This document shows positions 47,512-57,253 of a stretch of DNA of 64,000 bases, one piece after another. The stretch covers positions 81,699,696 through 81,763,695 of the forward strand of contig OY720643.1 in the NCBI GenBank assembly GCA_963169105.1. Reading direction: 5' to 3'. The translations under genes and the position numbers were made by a program. The DNA is from Ceriagrion tenellum (lineage: Eukaryota; Arthropoda; Insecta; Odonata; Coenagrionidae). Every line of letters starts with the position of its first letter. Within the stretch, counting starts at the first letter, position 1. The notes beneath the pieces are model-generated. The model saw only the letters and a list, made by a program, of their open reading frames with translations, was not told the origin of the DNA and did not search any database.

Positions 47512-48115
47512 GTCAATTTTTATAGTATTGTTTTAGAGATATGTTAGTTTTGAGCTGTAGAGTAGGCGATTTTTGGATTTTCACATACAAAGTTGCAGTT
47601 GACCGATATCTAAACGTGAAGGTAGACCCGTTGTTGTGTTGTAAAAGTTGTTAAATAAACATCATTTAACAGTCCCTTATTGTTGTTACGCGGAGTAAGG
47701 AGTTTCGGAAAGTGGAGAACGAAGGACTGAATTTACTTTCTGGTGTTAAAATGAAGATGTGGCATGAAAGCTATCAGAAAAAGAACGTCTGTTGTACAGC
47801 TTCAAAATGGTTGCTGAATTATGATGACGAAAGATGTAAAGTGGAAAACTGGTTCAATTAGGTAACTTGCAATCAGGTTATTTAAAAAAGTAATGAAAAG
47901 GGAAAAGAAAGCGAAACCTATTTGAGGGTTAAATACAAACGAGGGCTAAGTTAGTATTTAATATTAATTTTTAATTTTATCCTATTTTATGTCTCTTCAA
48001 TGAGCTTCTAAGATACAAAATTTCTTTCGTTCTTTTGTTTGCCTTAGGAAGTCACTTCAATGACAGAACAAGACTTTAAGCGGATTATGAAAAAGTATGA
48101 CTAAAATACTTTCGA
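47512..48115. other. Unassigned sequence
   Basis: No supported feature. Confidence 0.4.
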
Positions 48116-48219
48116 GAAGAAATTGCCATGAGAAAAATTCGGCCTGAACCGGGAATCGAACCACGGACCTTTGGTTCGCCGGACCAATGCGCAGACCACT
48201 ACGCTATCCAGACTTCCTA
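48116..48219 (-). mobile_element. tRNA-derived SINE, full head on minus strand
   Basis: On the minus strand: box A TAGCGTAGTGG (48196-48206 in plus coordinates), box B GGTTCGATTCC (48152-48162), then CCCGGTTCAGGCCGAATTTT and TCTCATGGCAATTTCTTC. The spacing is right for an internal RNA polymerase III promoter. The 28-bp end module (48116-48143) recurs twice in the foldback at 48381-48532. Confidence 0.75.
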
Positions 48220-48380
48220 ATTCCCATGGCAATTTTGGTGGATACAAGGCAACAGATCTTAGGCCCTTGCGGTCCATCAAAGATGGCAACGCAAGGGAGA
48301 AGAGGACTTCAAAGAAGCCACAACCAAGAATCGTATCCTTCACCAGCACTTATGCCGTGCTTAGCCATTTGAAATTAAAA
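48220..48380. other. Spacer between the SINE and the foldback
   Basis: It begins AATTCCCATGGCAATTTTGG, which partly echoes the TCATGGCAATTTC end module of the SINE. Confidence 0.4.
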
Positions 48381-48532
48381 CATGGCGGGTGAATAATTTT
48401 GAAGAAATTGCCATGAGAAAAATTCGGCACATTGGTCCGGCAAACCAAAGGTCCGTGGTTCGATTCCCGGTACAGGCCGAATTTTTCTCATGGCAATTTC
48501 TTCAAAAATATTCACCCGCCATGTTTGAATTT
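48381..48532. mobile_element. SINE foldback with 48-bp inverted arms
   Basis: Arms 48381-48428 and 48476-48523 are reverse complements with a single mismatch, and weaker pairing continues to about 48532. The 47-base centre is the 3' part of the same SINE in plus orientation, with box B at 48457-48467 but no box A. The right arm is the normal SINE end module plus flank; the left arm is an inverted copy of both. Because flank as well as SINE is duplicated, this looks like an inverted duplication after insertion. Confidence 0.8.
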
Positions 48533-48990
48533 AAAATACTTTCAGATGACCAAATTGTAAGCCACATACAATCATATATATTTATTATTCGAATAAAAAA
48601 CAGAAAACATTGTACGGCAGTACTATATATATGACACCATATACAAAAGGCATTGTCCGATAAAATACTAAAATAATATTATGTTTCTTATAATAAGTAT
48701 CCAGGACAAAAGCAATAAATCACATTCAATCGACGTGAAAGAGTTACAAGATATGAAATAAACCGTTTTTAATATGACGTTCAAAGCATTATTTCTAAAA
48801 TTACACCGACTGAAGGAAGAGAAAACAGAATATCTAGAGCTAAGCAGACTGAATAGAAACCTTTCAATTTGTTTTCATTCGCCATTGCGATGAGTTTTCA
48901 AAAATGCATTCAGTGATTTCGCGAAGATGTGCGCTCTGTCCCTAACGACTTCTGACACACGTCGCAGCATGAGGGAAGCGCCTTGATAGG

Positions 48991-49600
48991 TATCTACATC
49001 TACATAATACCCCGCGAGCCGTCGCATGGGCTTGTGGCAGAGGGTGTTAGGTTACCAGCCGTGCAAAGATGTAAGTTTTGTGGAGATGAAATGGTGACAT
49101 GAATCATAGGAGTGTAATTAGTGAGATTAATTTTTATTGTGATCTCTTATTGTTCGCGGAAAGAACGAGTTCTTGTACCTATCTGTTCGGCATTGTATCT
49201 CTCGTATTTTATCGCATCCATCAGATCTAGAGATGTAGTGAGGAGTCATGATAATATTCTCTATATCGCTCTGAAAAATATCAGTTCTGAATTTATCAAG
49301 CAATTTAAGTTCAGCGTGTAGCCTCCGAGTCTCTAGAGCCTCCCACCTCAATCCCACTAGAGTATGTGAGACATTATATGCACGCTCGTAGCAGTTTTTA
49401 ACGAAGCGCGCTGCTTTCCTTTGTATAATTTGTATTTTATTAATTTTTTGGTTAAATCTATTTGATCAGGGTCCCAAATGCTCGCGGCATATTCGAGGTG
49501 TGGCCTAACCAGAGCGAAGTAGCATCTCTCTTTGAGTTGTTCATCCGTGGACCTTCCTATTATACGTTTAACAAAGGGCAAGAAAAGTAAGTGACAATAG
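48991..49600 (-). mobile_element. LINE-B1: reverse transcriptase C-terminus, 3' UTR and tail
   Basis: This is the best B1 copy. The minus strand from about 49600 reads VKRIIGRSTDEQLKERCYFA, then LVRPHLEYAASIWDPDQIDL. After a frame change it gives LETRRLHAELKLLDKFRTDI and ends FFPRTIRDHNKN and a stop at 49127. The 3' UTR contains CACCATTTCATCTCC and ends GCTCGCGGGGTATTATGTAG plus ATGTAGATA near 48990. This copy fixes the orientation of all the tail-only B1 fragments. The catalytic domain is absent. Confidence 0.85.
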
Positions 49601-49796
49601 AGAGCGATATTAACCAAACTAATTGGTGAAAAAGGCCCGACGCACACGCAAAGAAAGTGTTCAAAATTAGCTATCGCTATGACTGCTATCTCATTGTTCA
49701 ACGATTTGAAACGGGACGGCAAGTAGTGATAAGATGTTATACTTCTTGATGCGTCTAAATATTCTAGATTCTTGACGTATAAACAACAGCCATCTA

Positions 49797-49890
49797 CATC
49801 TACATGTTACCCAGCGAGCAGCCACATTGATGTGTGGCAGGGGGGTTAGGACACCAGTTGTGTAAAGGATAAGGTTTTGAATATTGGTGT
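49797..49890 (-). mobile_element. LINE-B1 3' end, short copy
   Basis: The plus strand starts CATCTACATCTACATGTTAC and continues AGCGAGCAGCCACATTGATG and the GGACACCAG block. It is only about 95 bp long. Confidence 0.72.
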
Positions 49891-49932
49891 ACCTGAGTGA
49901 ATAAAAAGGCTTTACCTCCAGTTAAATCATTT

Positions 49933-50926
49933 TTAGCCTAATAATACATACGGTATCATGAGCTTTACTAAAATATAACAATAGTCTTGAAGAGATAAAT
50001 AGAAACTTGTATACGAGGCAGAAAGTGGGTATGAGAATTGGAAACAAAATAAGAACAGAATGGTTTGATATTGGAAGGAGAGTGAGGCAGTGCTGTTTTC
50101 TCTCCCCCATCCTTTTTAATATATACGTCGAAGATATGGTACGGATATGTTGAATGAATGATAAAGGGGTTGCAACCGGAGGAAGGAAGATTGTGTGCAA
50201 CAGGTTTGAGGACGACATGATATTTTTTGCGAAAAATGAGGAAAAACTAAAGATCATGTTAATAACACCTCAATAACATGAAAGAAGAATATGGACTAAC
50301 GGTAAATAAAAACAAGACTAAAGTGATGATAGTAGGTACAGAAGAAGAAATAAGAGTTACCATGAGAGGGAAAAGACTGGAACAAGTGACAAGATATGAG
50401 TATCTAGGGACGGAAATTGCACAGGCCTGGAAATGTGACAAGGAGATTAAAGGTAGAATTGCAATGGCCAGAGACGCTTTTATCAAGAAGAAAAAGTTGT
50501 TGTGTAGCAAAATGGATATAGGGCTTAGGAAAAGGTTGGCAAAGTGTTATGTTTGGAGCGTCTTACTGTATGGTTGTGAGACATGGGCGGCTTTGAAGAA
50601 TGTTGAGTATTAGTTGAACAGGCAGAGTGAGAAATGAAGAGGTATTGACCAGATTGGCGGAAGATAGAGGAGTGATTAAGGCAATTAAAGCAAGGAAGCA
50701 AAACTGGCTGGGACATATATTAAGAAGAGATTGTTTGATGAAGGAGGTATTAGAAGGGATGGTGAAAGGAAAGAGTAAACGCGGAAGAAAAAGAAAGAAA
50801 ATGACGGATGATTTAAAAGAGGAGACAGGTGACGCGGGGATGAAGAGGAAGGCACAAGACAGAGTTATCTGGAGGAGAGGCTACTGAGGACCTGCTAATT
50901 AGCAGCCTAACAATGATGATGATGAG
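49933..50926 (+). mobile_element. LINE with reverse transcriptase palm and C-terminal domain, inactive
   Basis: One plus frame at about 50010-50272 reads TRQKVGMRIGNKIRTEWFDI, then RRVRQCCFLSPILFNIYVED (normally a GVRQGCxLSPLLFN motif) and RFEDDMIFFAKNEEKL, where FEDD stands in the place of the catalytic F/YADD box. A second frame, 50278-50610, continues MKEEYGLTVNKNKTKVMIVG, RYEYLGTEIAQAWKCDKEIK and CYVWSVLLYGCETW. After an apparent internal deletion near 50615 a third reads KQNWLGHILRRDCLMKEVLE and GKSKRGRKRKKM to a stop at 50887. The tail is ATGATGATGATG. TCATTT at 49927-49932 and 50927-50932 may be a short target duplication. Clade RTE-like or related; not certain. Confidence 0.85.
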
Positions 50927-51019
50927 TCATTTCTATCTACTTTTCCAATTTTTTGCTTGCCGGACGATTCTGTTGACCCGTATGTCCCCCGGAATCCCGA
51001 TAGGCTGCTGAGCCTGTCA

Positions 51020-51158
51020 TCAGGTTTTCCAGGGACCGGACCAACAGAACTTGACACACATCCATGCCCTGGACGGTGAAAAACCCACCCAGGCGGGACT
51101 CGAACCCGCGACCCTTGGATTAGCAGGCGAGGACTTTACTCCGCCGCCACCTGGGCCC
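51020..51158 (-). mobile_element. tRNA-derived SINE with tRNA-like acceptor stem
   Basis: On the minus strand the tRNA-like part starts GCCCAGGTGGCGGCGGAGTA and ends CGGGTTCGAGTCCCGCCTGG plus GT. Box B is at 51096-51106 in plus coordinates. The outer bases (ACCCAGG at 51086-51092, CCTGGGC at 51150-51156) nearly close a 7-bp acceptor stem. The anticodon arm does not pair well, so this is not a functional tRNA. A non-tRNA body follows on its 3' side towards 51020. Confidence 0.65.
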
Positions 51159-51599
51159 ATACTTCTGATCCGTAGGGTGTTACGTTCCATACGAATGTTT
51201 CCATCTGACATAAACTAGTTCTACAGAATGAACTTGGCATGATGTCGTAGATAATTCTATCTGAATTGTTCCTACTGGCCTATTTATGTTTAACAAGGTC
51301 ACCACTGTGAATTAAGAAATTAGTATTTAAATCTCGCACATTCGTGTCACAATCCGGAAGTCATACAGTTCTGTAGAACAACATTTTCGCCACGTGAAGT
51401 CTGAAACAAAAACTCCTACAGTTACACGGATGAATTTTCTGAAATAGACAGAGTAACAGCATGGTATTTGCAATTGAAATATACGGCAGGAAAACGCAAA
51501 AAGTCACTTAAAAGCCTTTTCTTGAGATTTCTAACAGCGTTCCCGTACACGGGTTCAAAGATGTACACCAAGCGGATGAAAGTTACCATGAAAAATCAG

Positions 51600-51672
51600 T
51601 GGATTTGACCGGGATTCGAACCCGGATCCCCCTCTGTCGGAGAAATGTGTTAGCCTGCCACACTGACTGATT
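51600..51672 (-). mobile_element. tRNA-like SINE head or tRNA pseudogene
   Basis: The minus strand has TGTGGCAGGCTAACACATTT in the box A position and GGTTCGAATCC (51612-51622 in plus coordinates) as box B, with a perfectly paired CCGGGTTCGAATCCCGG T-arm. The rest of a tRNA fold is not convincing. Confidence 0.5.
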
Positions 51673-52244
51673 ATTTATCGACCAAAATCACCTCTTTGCC
51701 GCAAAGGTTTGGACCCATCCGCGTTACCGAAGAGCATATCATTTATGTACATTGCTGAAAATTACGTGCATCGAAAAAACTCAAATTCATCGCCATTGAA
51801 AACGATATCCTTTATGAAGAGGGCCACATTTACTTCCTTGTGCCTAAGATCCTCTCAGTCCTTAAAAAAATACCACCCAGCGATTCCATTTCGCTCAAAA
51901 CTGATTCGCAATTGATTTGGGGTGGCGTTGATTCCGTTGCTGCCGGCCACAAACACCGCCACGAGAGGTAACCGAAAAAAAAATCCGAACTCTTTTCATC
52001 ACACTCCTCACTCTATATTACGAATCACTCGGTTGTATGATATGAATAAAGCTTTCATCTACGTAATACCATATGTGATCCACGATATCGGAGAGGCGCA
52101 GTTGCCAGGTTCTTGTAGACCTCTGGTGTTCTTTCAAGTGACATTTTAGTACCCTGGGTGCCTGTCCACAGGTACTATACATATAATGCACGACACCTGA
52201 GTAAACGACTTCCATAAAACCTCCACGAAATTTTCAGAGGAAGA
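51673..52244. other. Unassigned sequence
   Basis: Short ORFs only; nothing recognised. Confidence 0.4.
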
Positions 52245-52435
52245 GGACGCCTAGGTAGCTTAGTTGGATAGAGCATTCGGCACTAAATCTAGGGGCCTGG
52301 GTTCTATACCCCAGGTGAATGATTTTCCACATAGAATGACACACAACTTTGTGACCACCAGCGGTTGGCATAATTGAAATTACTGCATGGCCTGTTCCGC
52401 AGTTCTTTGAACTGTATCCTCTCAAGTGAAACTAC
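52245..52435 (+). mobile_element. tRNA-derived SINE (same family as 22979-23240)
   Basis: Box A TAGCTTAGTTGG (52256-52267) and box B GGTTCTATACC (52300-52310, one arm base changed from GGTTCGATTCC). They are followed by the family body: CAGGTGAATGATTTTCCAC, ACACAACTTTGTGACCACCA and GTTCCGCAGTTCTTTGAA. It is the most complete single copy of this family here. No target duplication was found. Confidence 0.78.
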
Positions 52436-52771
52436 ACGTTACCTTTTTTCTCCGTGGTAAAACGTATGTTATGATGACGGCTGTTAATGTGCCTCAGAAA
52501 GGACCTTCGCCGTGGTTGTCCATCATATTATCAACGTCTCTAAAGGAGTAGGCACTTGTCGCGCTGCGGAGCTGACCTAAAGGTCTGTTCGTCAAAGTTG
52601 GGATCACCATTCATGGCCAATTATTTCAAGAACATGGTCCCTCCACTCCACCCAAAAAGTAGTTTTTTTGTGTTTGAGACCTGGATATTGGTGGTCGATT
52701 TCCCATCTCTTCAAGATGGAAATAATTGGAGCTCTTCTTTTCTTAAATATGCATTCGGTGGATTTCTCTTT
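52436..52771. other. Unassigned sequence
   Basis: Nothing recognised up to the MITE. Confidence 0.4.
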
Positions 52772-52779
52772 GTATATAC

Positions 52780-53212
52780 TAGGGACGAGTCGACTCCAAT
52801 TCCGATTTCGATTCTTTCAAATCGATTCCCGATTCTCGATTTAGATTCTATCGATTCTTATTCCTAATAACAGGCGGGATATTGATATACCAGTAGCGTA
52901 GGACAATTACTTAAATTCAAGTATTGGCTGGAATAAAATAACGAAGACAATTGAGTCGCTCAAAAAGTATATTTATAAACAAATAGCAAATATATCATCA
53001 GCTTATTGAGGCAGTACATAAAAAGTACAAATTGATAGCCTACACCCAAAATTACTGAGACAAATGTGTGATAAATGAAATTTGATTTGGATATTTATCT
53101 GTCTGGAATCGATGGAATCGGAATCGACTTTAGGCAATCGATTCTAGATACCGATTCTAATCCTGAGAATCGGTGCAATCGAGAATCGACATTTGGATTC
53201 GACTCATCCTTA
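52780..53212. mobile_element. 433-bp MITE, hAT-type, with 8-bp target duplication
   Basis: The element starts TAGGGACGAGTCGACTCC and ends with the inverse of TAAGGATGAGTCGAATCC. GTATATAC flanks it at 52772-52779 and 53213-53220. An 8-bp duplication and this kind of end fit hAT-derived MITEs. Both subterminal regions are packed with CGATTC or GAATCG words, so each end can fold. No coding capacity. The duplication is itself palindromic, so it could instead be the outer part of the inverted repeat. Confidence 0.75.
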
Positions 53213-53220
53213 GTATATAC

Positions 53221-53689
53221 CTATTACGTTTTTCGGCTGAGCTCACAATAGCCAAAGAGAAACGGTCTCGAAAGTGTGGCCTTTCCCTTTCCTTAATGTC
53301 AATCGTCACCTGGCCGAAAACTTCCGTCTCGTTATCCTATATAGTTGCGCGGAGAGATGGTCAGTGGGAAGTAGGGGCTCTGTCAGGCTAAGCGGGTCAT
53401 TTTGATCCGTGGTCATAATACGGCTAAGCCATGTAGGCGATACAGAGGAATCGAAGCGCGGGCCCATGAGGTCCATGTAAGAGTAGCCGCAGCGCCGTTC
53501 ATCCGTGCCTGTATCCGCAACTTCTTTCCTTCCGGAGACGCGGGAATATTCTTGTTTTGCTATTCGAGAGGTACATTTTGGTTTCTTTCATTAATCAATC
53601 AAATACTCGATTTAAATACATACATACATACCAATCGCGCCGTTCCCTTCCGGGGTAGGCAGAGTCACAAGTTACACTCATAAATACAT
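53221..53689. other. Unassigned sequence
   Basis: No gene recognised. A SINE-like remnant around 53400-53480 was too weak to call. Confidence 0.4.
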
Positions 53690-53985
53690 ATTTGTACACC
53701 TAACTCTGCTTCAATAATTTCCCTCATACTGACCTATCCTTGAATATCTCTTTTGCTTCATTTACCCCTATATACTGTTTCATACACGCCCTTCTGTTTT
53801 TAAAACTACTAATATTCCTCCTCCTATGCATTTCCTCAACCACATTCAACCACAACTTTCTCGGCCTACCTCTACTTCTCGCACCATTCATTTCACTCGT
53901 ATATATATCTGTTTCGTTATTCGACTCGCATCCATTCTCTCAACATGACCAAACCAACGAAGCATACTCCATGATTTAAATAAAC
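53690..53985 (-). mobile_element. LINE reverse transcriptase C-terminal fragment
   Basis: The minus strand reads LRWFGHVERMDASRITKQI and, after a one-base shift, NGARSRGRPRKLWLNVVEEM up to a stop. The LRWFGHVxRM and GRPRxxW sequence is the common end of a large LINE group in arthropods. It is different from LINE-A and from the LINE at 49.9 kb. Only the last ~95 residues survive. Confidence 0.75.
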
Positions 53986-54344
53986 TTTCATTTTCTTTTC
54001 AAAACCTCACTGTGATTATTCGATTCTCTGACACCCAGGGCAAGAATCTACGAATTCAGACCGTGACTAAGTCCCGTCCCGCAACGTGGCAGATGTTATA
54101 ACATTGTGTTTTATTTAGTTCGTGTGGAATTCATAATAAAAATGCTCAGACTGGACTGGAAGTCTGGTCTTGATATCACGCCGAGTACTCTAACCAAATA
54201 AACCACACCTTTTTGTTTAAGTGTGGGCCCTACTTCTGGGACAGTGGTGCTTATTACATACAATACGGGTACTATATTCATCATATGCATGGCATCTTTG
54301 ACGAAACCTAGCTTCTATAAGCCAACCTGAAATAAACAATATCA
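53986..54344. other. Unassigned sequence
   Basis: A weak tRNA-like minus-strand signal near 54160-54215 was not strong enough to call. Confidence 0.35.
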
Positions 54345-54520
54345 CAGGACGCCTAGGTAATGTAACTGGTTAGGTCGATCGACGCGATATCGATAGGTCC
54401 AGGTTTTAATCTCAGTCTGCGTGAATAAATTGTTTTCACAATAAATCCGATGATCACTAACGAGTGACTATATTAAATTTATTTCGCGGAGAGTGCCGGC
54501 GCTCTTTGAATATTATAAAG
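54345..54520 (+). mobile_element. tRNA-derived SINE, decayed copy of the 52245 family
   Basis: It shares GGACGCCTAGGTA at its start, a GTGATCACTA-like block (GATGATCACTAACGAGTGAC) and a final CTCTTTGAA with the copy at 52.2 kb. Box B is mutated (AGGTTTTAATCTC). Confidence 0.62.
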
Positions 54521-54664
54521 TCCCTGTGTTTTTTGCTTCCAATTTTGGCAGAAAGTGAATGTTCGACGCTTTTTTAGACAAACATTTTTAAGGCTCGCAG
54601 CTGTTGCCAGGAGATTCAAAAACGTTGAAAATTTCAACGAAGACGTCAAGAAGAGGAGCTTAAA

Positions 54665-55330
54665 TGTCGGAATGCAATTAACCTTGCCGACTCGCTTTTA
54701 TTACTTTTTCTCATCCTCTTTCACCTTCTCATACCTCGTTCTGTCTTTTTCCTTCCTCCCGGGTCGTTTTCTTCCCTTTCCTCGCATCAATTCATATCTT
54801 TCATCTCACCCAGCCTTGTCTCCCACCACCCACCACCTGCCATACACCATCCCTTCGCTCCTTCATTATTCCCCCGCAATTCTGCCTCCTCACTCTCTCA
54901 ACCTTCAGACCCCTTCGTGCCGAGCATCGTCCTCGCTATCATTTCATCAGGAAGTGTTTTAAAGCCTCCAACCCCCTCGCCTTTTCTTACTCTTCCTCCT
55001 GCGACAGTAAAAATCTCCACCACCAACCCCCACAGGCTATACTACCCCCTCCATCCCTCTTGCTCTAACTCCCAACACACCCCACCCCAAGCCGCTCGTA
55101 TCGACGAGGTTGGAATTCTCCCCTGTATATATTTTTTTATATATATTTTTAAAAAGATGTATCGCCATAAGGTACGCGGGACCAGTTTTATCTCTTTCTT
55201 CCCACCCACCGCAGCTTCCTCCTCGTAATTCCCAACACCCTACCTCGTGCCCTCTCTCTCCTCTTCTGTAGCCCTGTTTCCACCCTCTGAACCCCTCCTG
55301 CATCCCCATGCGAATATCTCCCTTCGAGTG
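54665..55330. repeat. Long polypyrimidine-rich tract
   Basis: C/T- and C/A-rich plus-strand sequence of more than 600 bases, with a TATATATTTTTTTATATATA interruption near 55125. ORFs up to 135 codons are proline- and serine-rich and are attributed to composition. Confidence 0.55.
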
Positions 55331-55794
55331 AAGGGGCCAAAAGACGAGGAGAGGTCCTTTACACTTCTTAAGTCCCAAATTTTATGCAGAGAAACCTCCA
55401 GGCTTCTGTTTCAACTCCGCGCCCGTCGACGCTCGGTTCGACTTATCAGCTGCGTGAAAACCCTTCGCAGATTGTTCCTATTTACATTGTGCAAAAAAAT
55501 TATTGGAGAGCTCGTTAAGAAAAGAAAAGAGACCTGGAGGCTACAGTATGGGCATAGGCCAGTTTTTGCGAACCTATGACACGCGTGCAAAAGTTGCCAA
55601 CCCGAGACATTTTGGGTGACACGCATTGTTTACGGAGGCTTATCACCCAAGAACAATCAATATCAGATGAGACTACACTTATTTAATAAGAACATTTTTA
55701 TAATTTAATAGCATGATTTATTTAAAAGTATAAAACTTACCCTTTTTAAAATGCATGCATAAAAATAGGGATAGCTTTTCAGCAAGAGCTATGA
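55331..55794. other. Unassigned sequence
   Basis: No supported feature. Confidence 0.4.
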
Positions 55795-56528
55795 ATATCA
55801 CAAGGTCACTAAACGCAATGGACTAAGTTCTCCAAAAGTACAACATGAAAATTAATTAGATAAAGACTAAAATCCTAGTAAGCGAAAGAGAAAAGCTGAA
55901 TTCAGAACTCATACTAAGAGTAGAGAAATTAGAGCAAATGGATTCTTTCACCCACCTCGGAAATAGCATCATATGGGACAGGAGAAATACAAAGGACATC
56001 AAGCAAAAAATGGCCCAACCTAAGAAAACATTCACGGTAAAAAGACAACTACTCTGCTCAAAAGAAGTTGAGACTAAAAACCAGGAAAAATTATTTGAAA
56101 AAATGTAAGGAACGTGTCACTCAATGGATCGGAAGCATAATACTGGAAAAACTGACCATAAAAGACTAGAAATCTTAACAATCTGGTGTTAGATGAGGAT
56201 TCAAAAAGTCATGGGCAGACGAAACAAGAATGATGAAGTTTACAGAAGATTAAAAAAGGAGAGGATCCGATGGAACACAATACAGAAAAGTATAACCAGA
56301 TGGTTTGGACACACTCTGGGGGCACAATGATTTTCTGAAGAACCTACTTTAAGTTTAAATGAAGGAAAAAGTCCCCAGAGGAACACCCAGGTCTAAAAGT
56401 ATGGACCAAATAAAGAAGAACGTAAATATGAAGTACTACCAGGAAATTAGGGACCCAGCATAAGATCCGGAAGGACGGAGGGCTATAGGAAACAAATATT
56501 AGGATTGCACGACCGATATGGGTGACGA
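55795..56528 (+). mobile_element. LINE-A 3' portion, longest copy
   Basis: It starts with GGTCACTAAACGCAATGGAC, which recurs at 63.7 kb. Plus-strand frames give VEKLEQMDSFTHLGNSII, KTFTVKRQLLCSKEV and, farther on, RRNKNDEVYRRLKKERIRW and ITRWFGHTLGAQ. The final part (AGGATTGCACGACCGATATG) matches the end of the copy at 26.2 kb. Many stops. A SINE-N copy has inserted immediately downstream. Confidence 0.8.
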
Positions 56529-56539
56529 ATATTACAGAA
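56529..56539. repeat. Left target-site duplication of SINE-N
   Basis: ATATTACAGAA, identical to 56850-56860. Confidence 0.88.
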
Positions 56540-56849
56540 GGATTGGATTGGATTTTTGGGGAGGCGACCGACAGCTAAGGTTTTTTTCCGCCATAGGGGA
56601 TAGGTAAGGGAGGAAGGGTGGATATAAACCCGGCGTCGGAATCAGCCTCCTCTTAACGAAAGGCGCCAAGGGGACCACGACTTAACGTCTCATCCGACAG
56701 ACGGAGTACTTTTACCTAAAGTGCCCTCCATAAGTCACTCAAGTAGGAATCGGATTTCCTCTGAAAAACATCCATCCTCTGCCGGGATTTGAACCCTGGC
56801 CGTCCGTATGGTAAGCCAGTACTCTAGCAAGAACACCAATCCGATCCTC
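56540..56849 (-). mobile_element. SINE-N, complete copy with perfect 11-bp target duplication
   Basis: ATATTACAGAA occurs at 56529-56539 and at 56850-56860, defining a 310-bp minus-strand insertion. The minus strand starts TGAGGATCGGATTGGTGTTC, has box B GGTTCAAATCCC, then CTGTCGGATGAGACGTTAAG, CCCCTTGGCGCCTTTCGTTA, a CCTCCCTTACC stretch and a CCAATCCAATCC tail. This copy sets the boundaries for the partial copies at 7.8, 9.0 and 18.6 kb. No coding capacity; transcription would be by RNA polymerase III from the internal boxes. Confidence 0.88.
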
Positions 56850-56860
56850 ATATTACAGAA
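56850..56860. repeat. Right target-site duplication of SINE-N
   Basis: ATATTACAGAA, identical to 56529-56539. Confidence 0.88.
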
Positions 56861-57058
56861 TTATATATATTTCTCAATGTTACACGGAAGGCTGAATCTT
56901 TTTCGCAAATTATGACACACCAAGCCCAAAAGGTTTTCACCTTCATCACTGGCTTAGGTACGCTCTCCCAAACATGCATCTCCCATCACGCCGGACCAGT
57001 GAAAGGAGTCAAAGGAGTTAAATTTCTAGGTGATAGCCCTGAAAAGCTGGCTTTCTCT

Positions 57059-57253
57059 TTAACGTATCCTTCGTACTGCCCGGTCCTTGCTTGCCGTTTT
57101 AGCTCCAGTTACACTCATATATGCCCTTCCTGCAAGTCTTCCTCTTCTTGGAACTACTTCTGTCCCTTCTTGTAAGAGGCCTTCCGACATATCACCCGTT
57201 ACTTTCTTGGTCAACCACTTCTTCTCACACCATTTGCTCCCCATATCATACAT
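57059..57253 (-). pseudogene. Unidentified protein-like open frame
   Basis: A minus-strand frame of 64 codons reads KWCEKKWLTKKVTGDMSEGL, then GTEVVPRRGRLAGRAYMSVT. An ATG-like start is present and base composition is balanced, unlike the composition-driven ORFs elsewhere. The basic GRxAGRAY segment is unusual, but I cannot place it in a family. It may be a retroelement remnant. The frame continues after stops towards 56900. Confidence 0.3.

Noticed and set aside
51086..51158. Functional tRNA gene on the minus strand
   Set aside because: Acceptor and T arms pair, but the D and anticodon arms do not form properly. It is better explained as a SINE head.
51600..51672. Functional tRNA gene on the minus strand
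   Set aside because: Only the T-arm is convincing; the rest of the cloverleaf is lacking.
54555..55228. ORFs of 135 and 103 codons
   Set aside because: They are CT-rich and proline/serine-rich, with no recognisable domain; attributed to composition.
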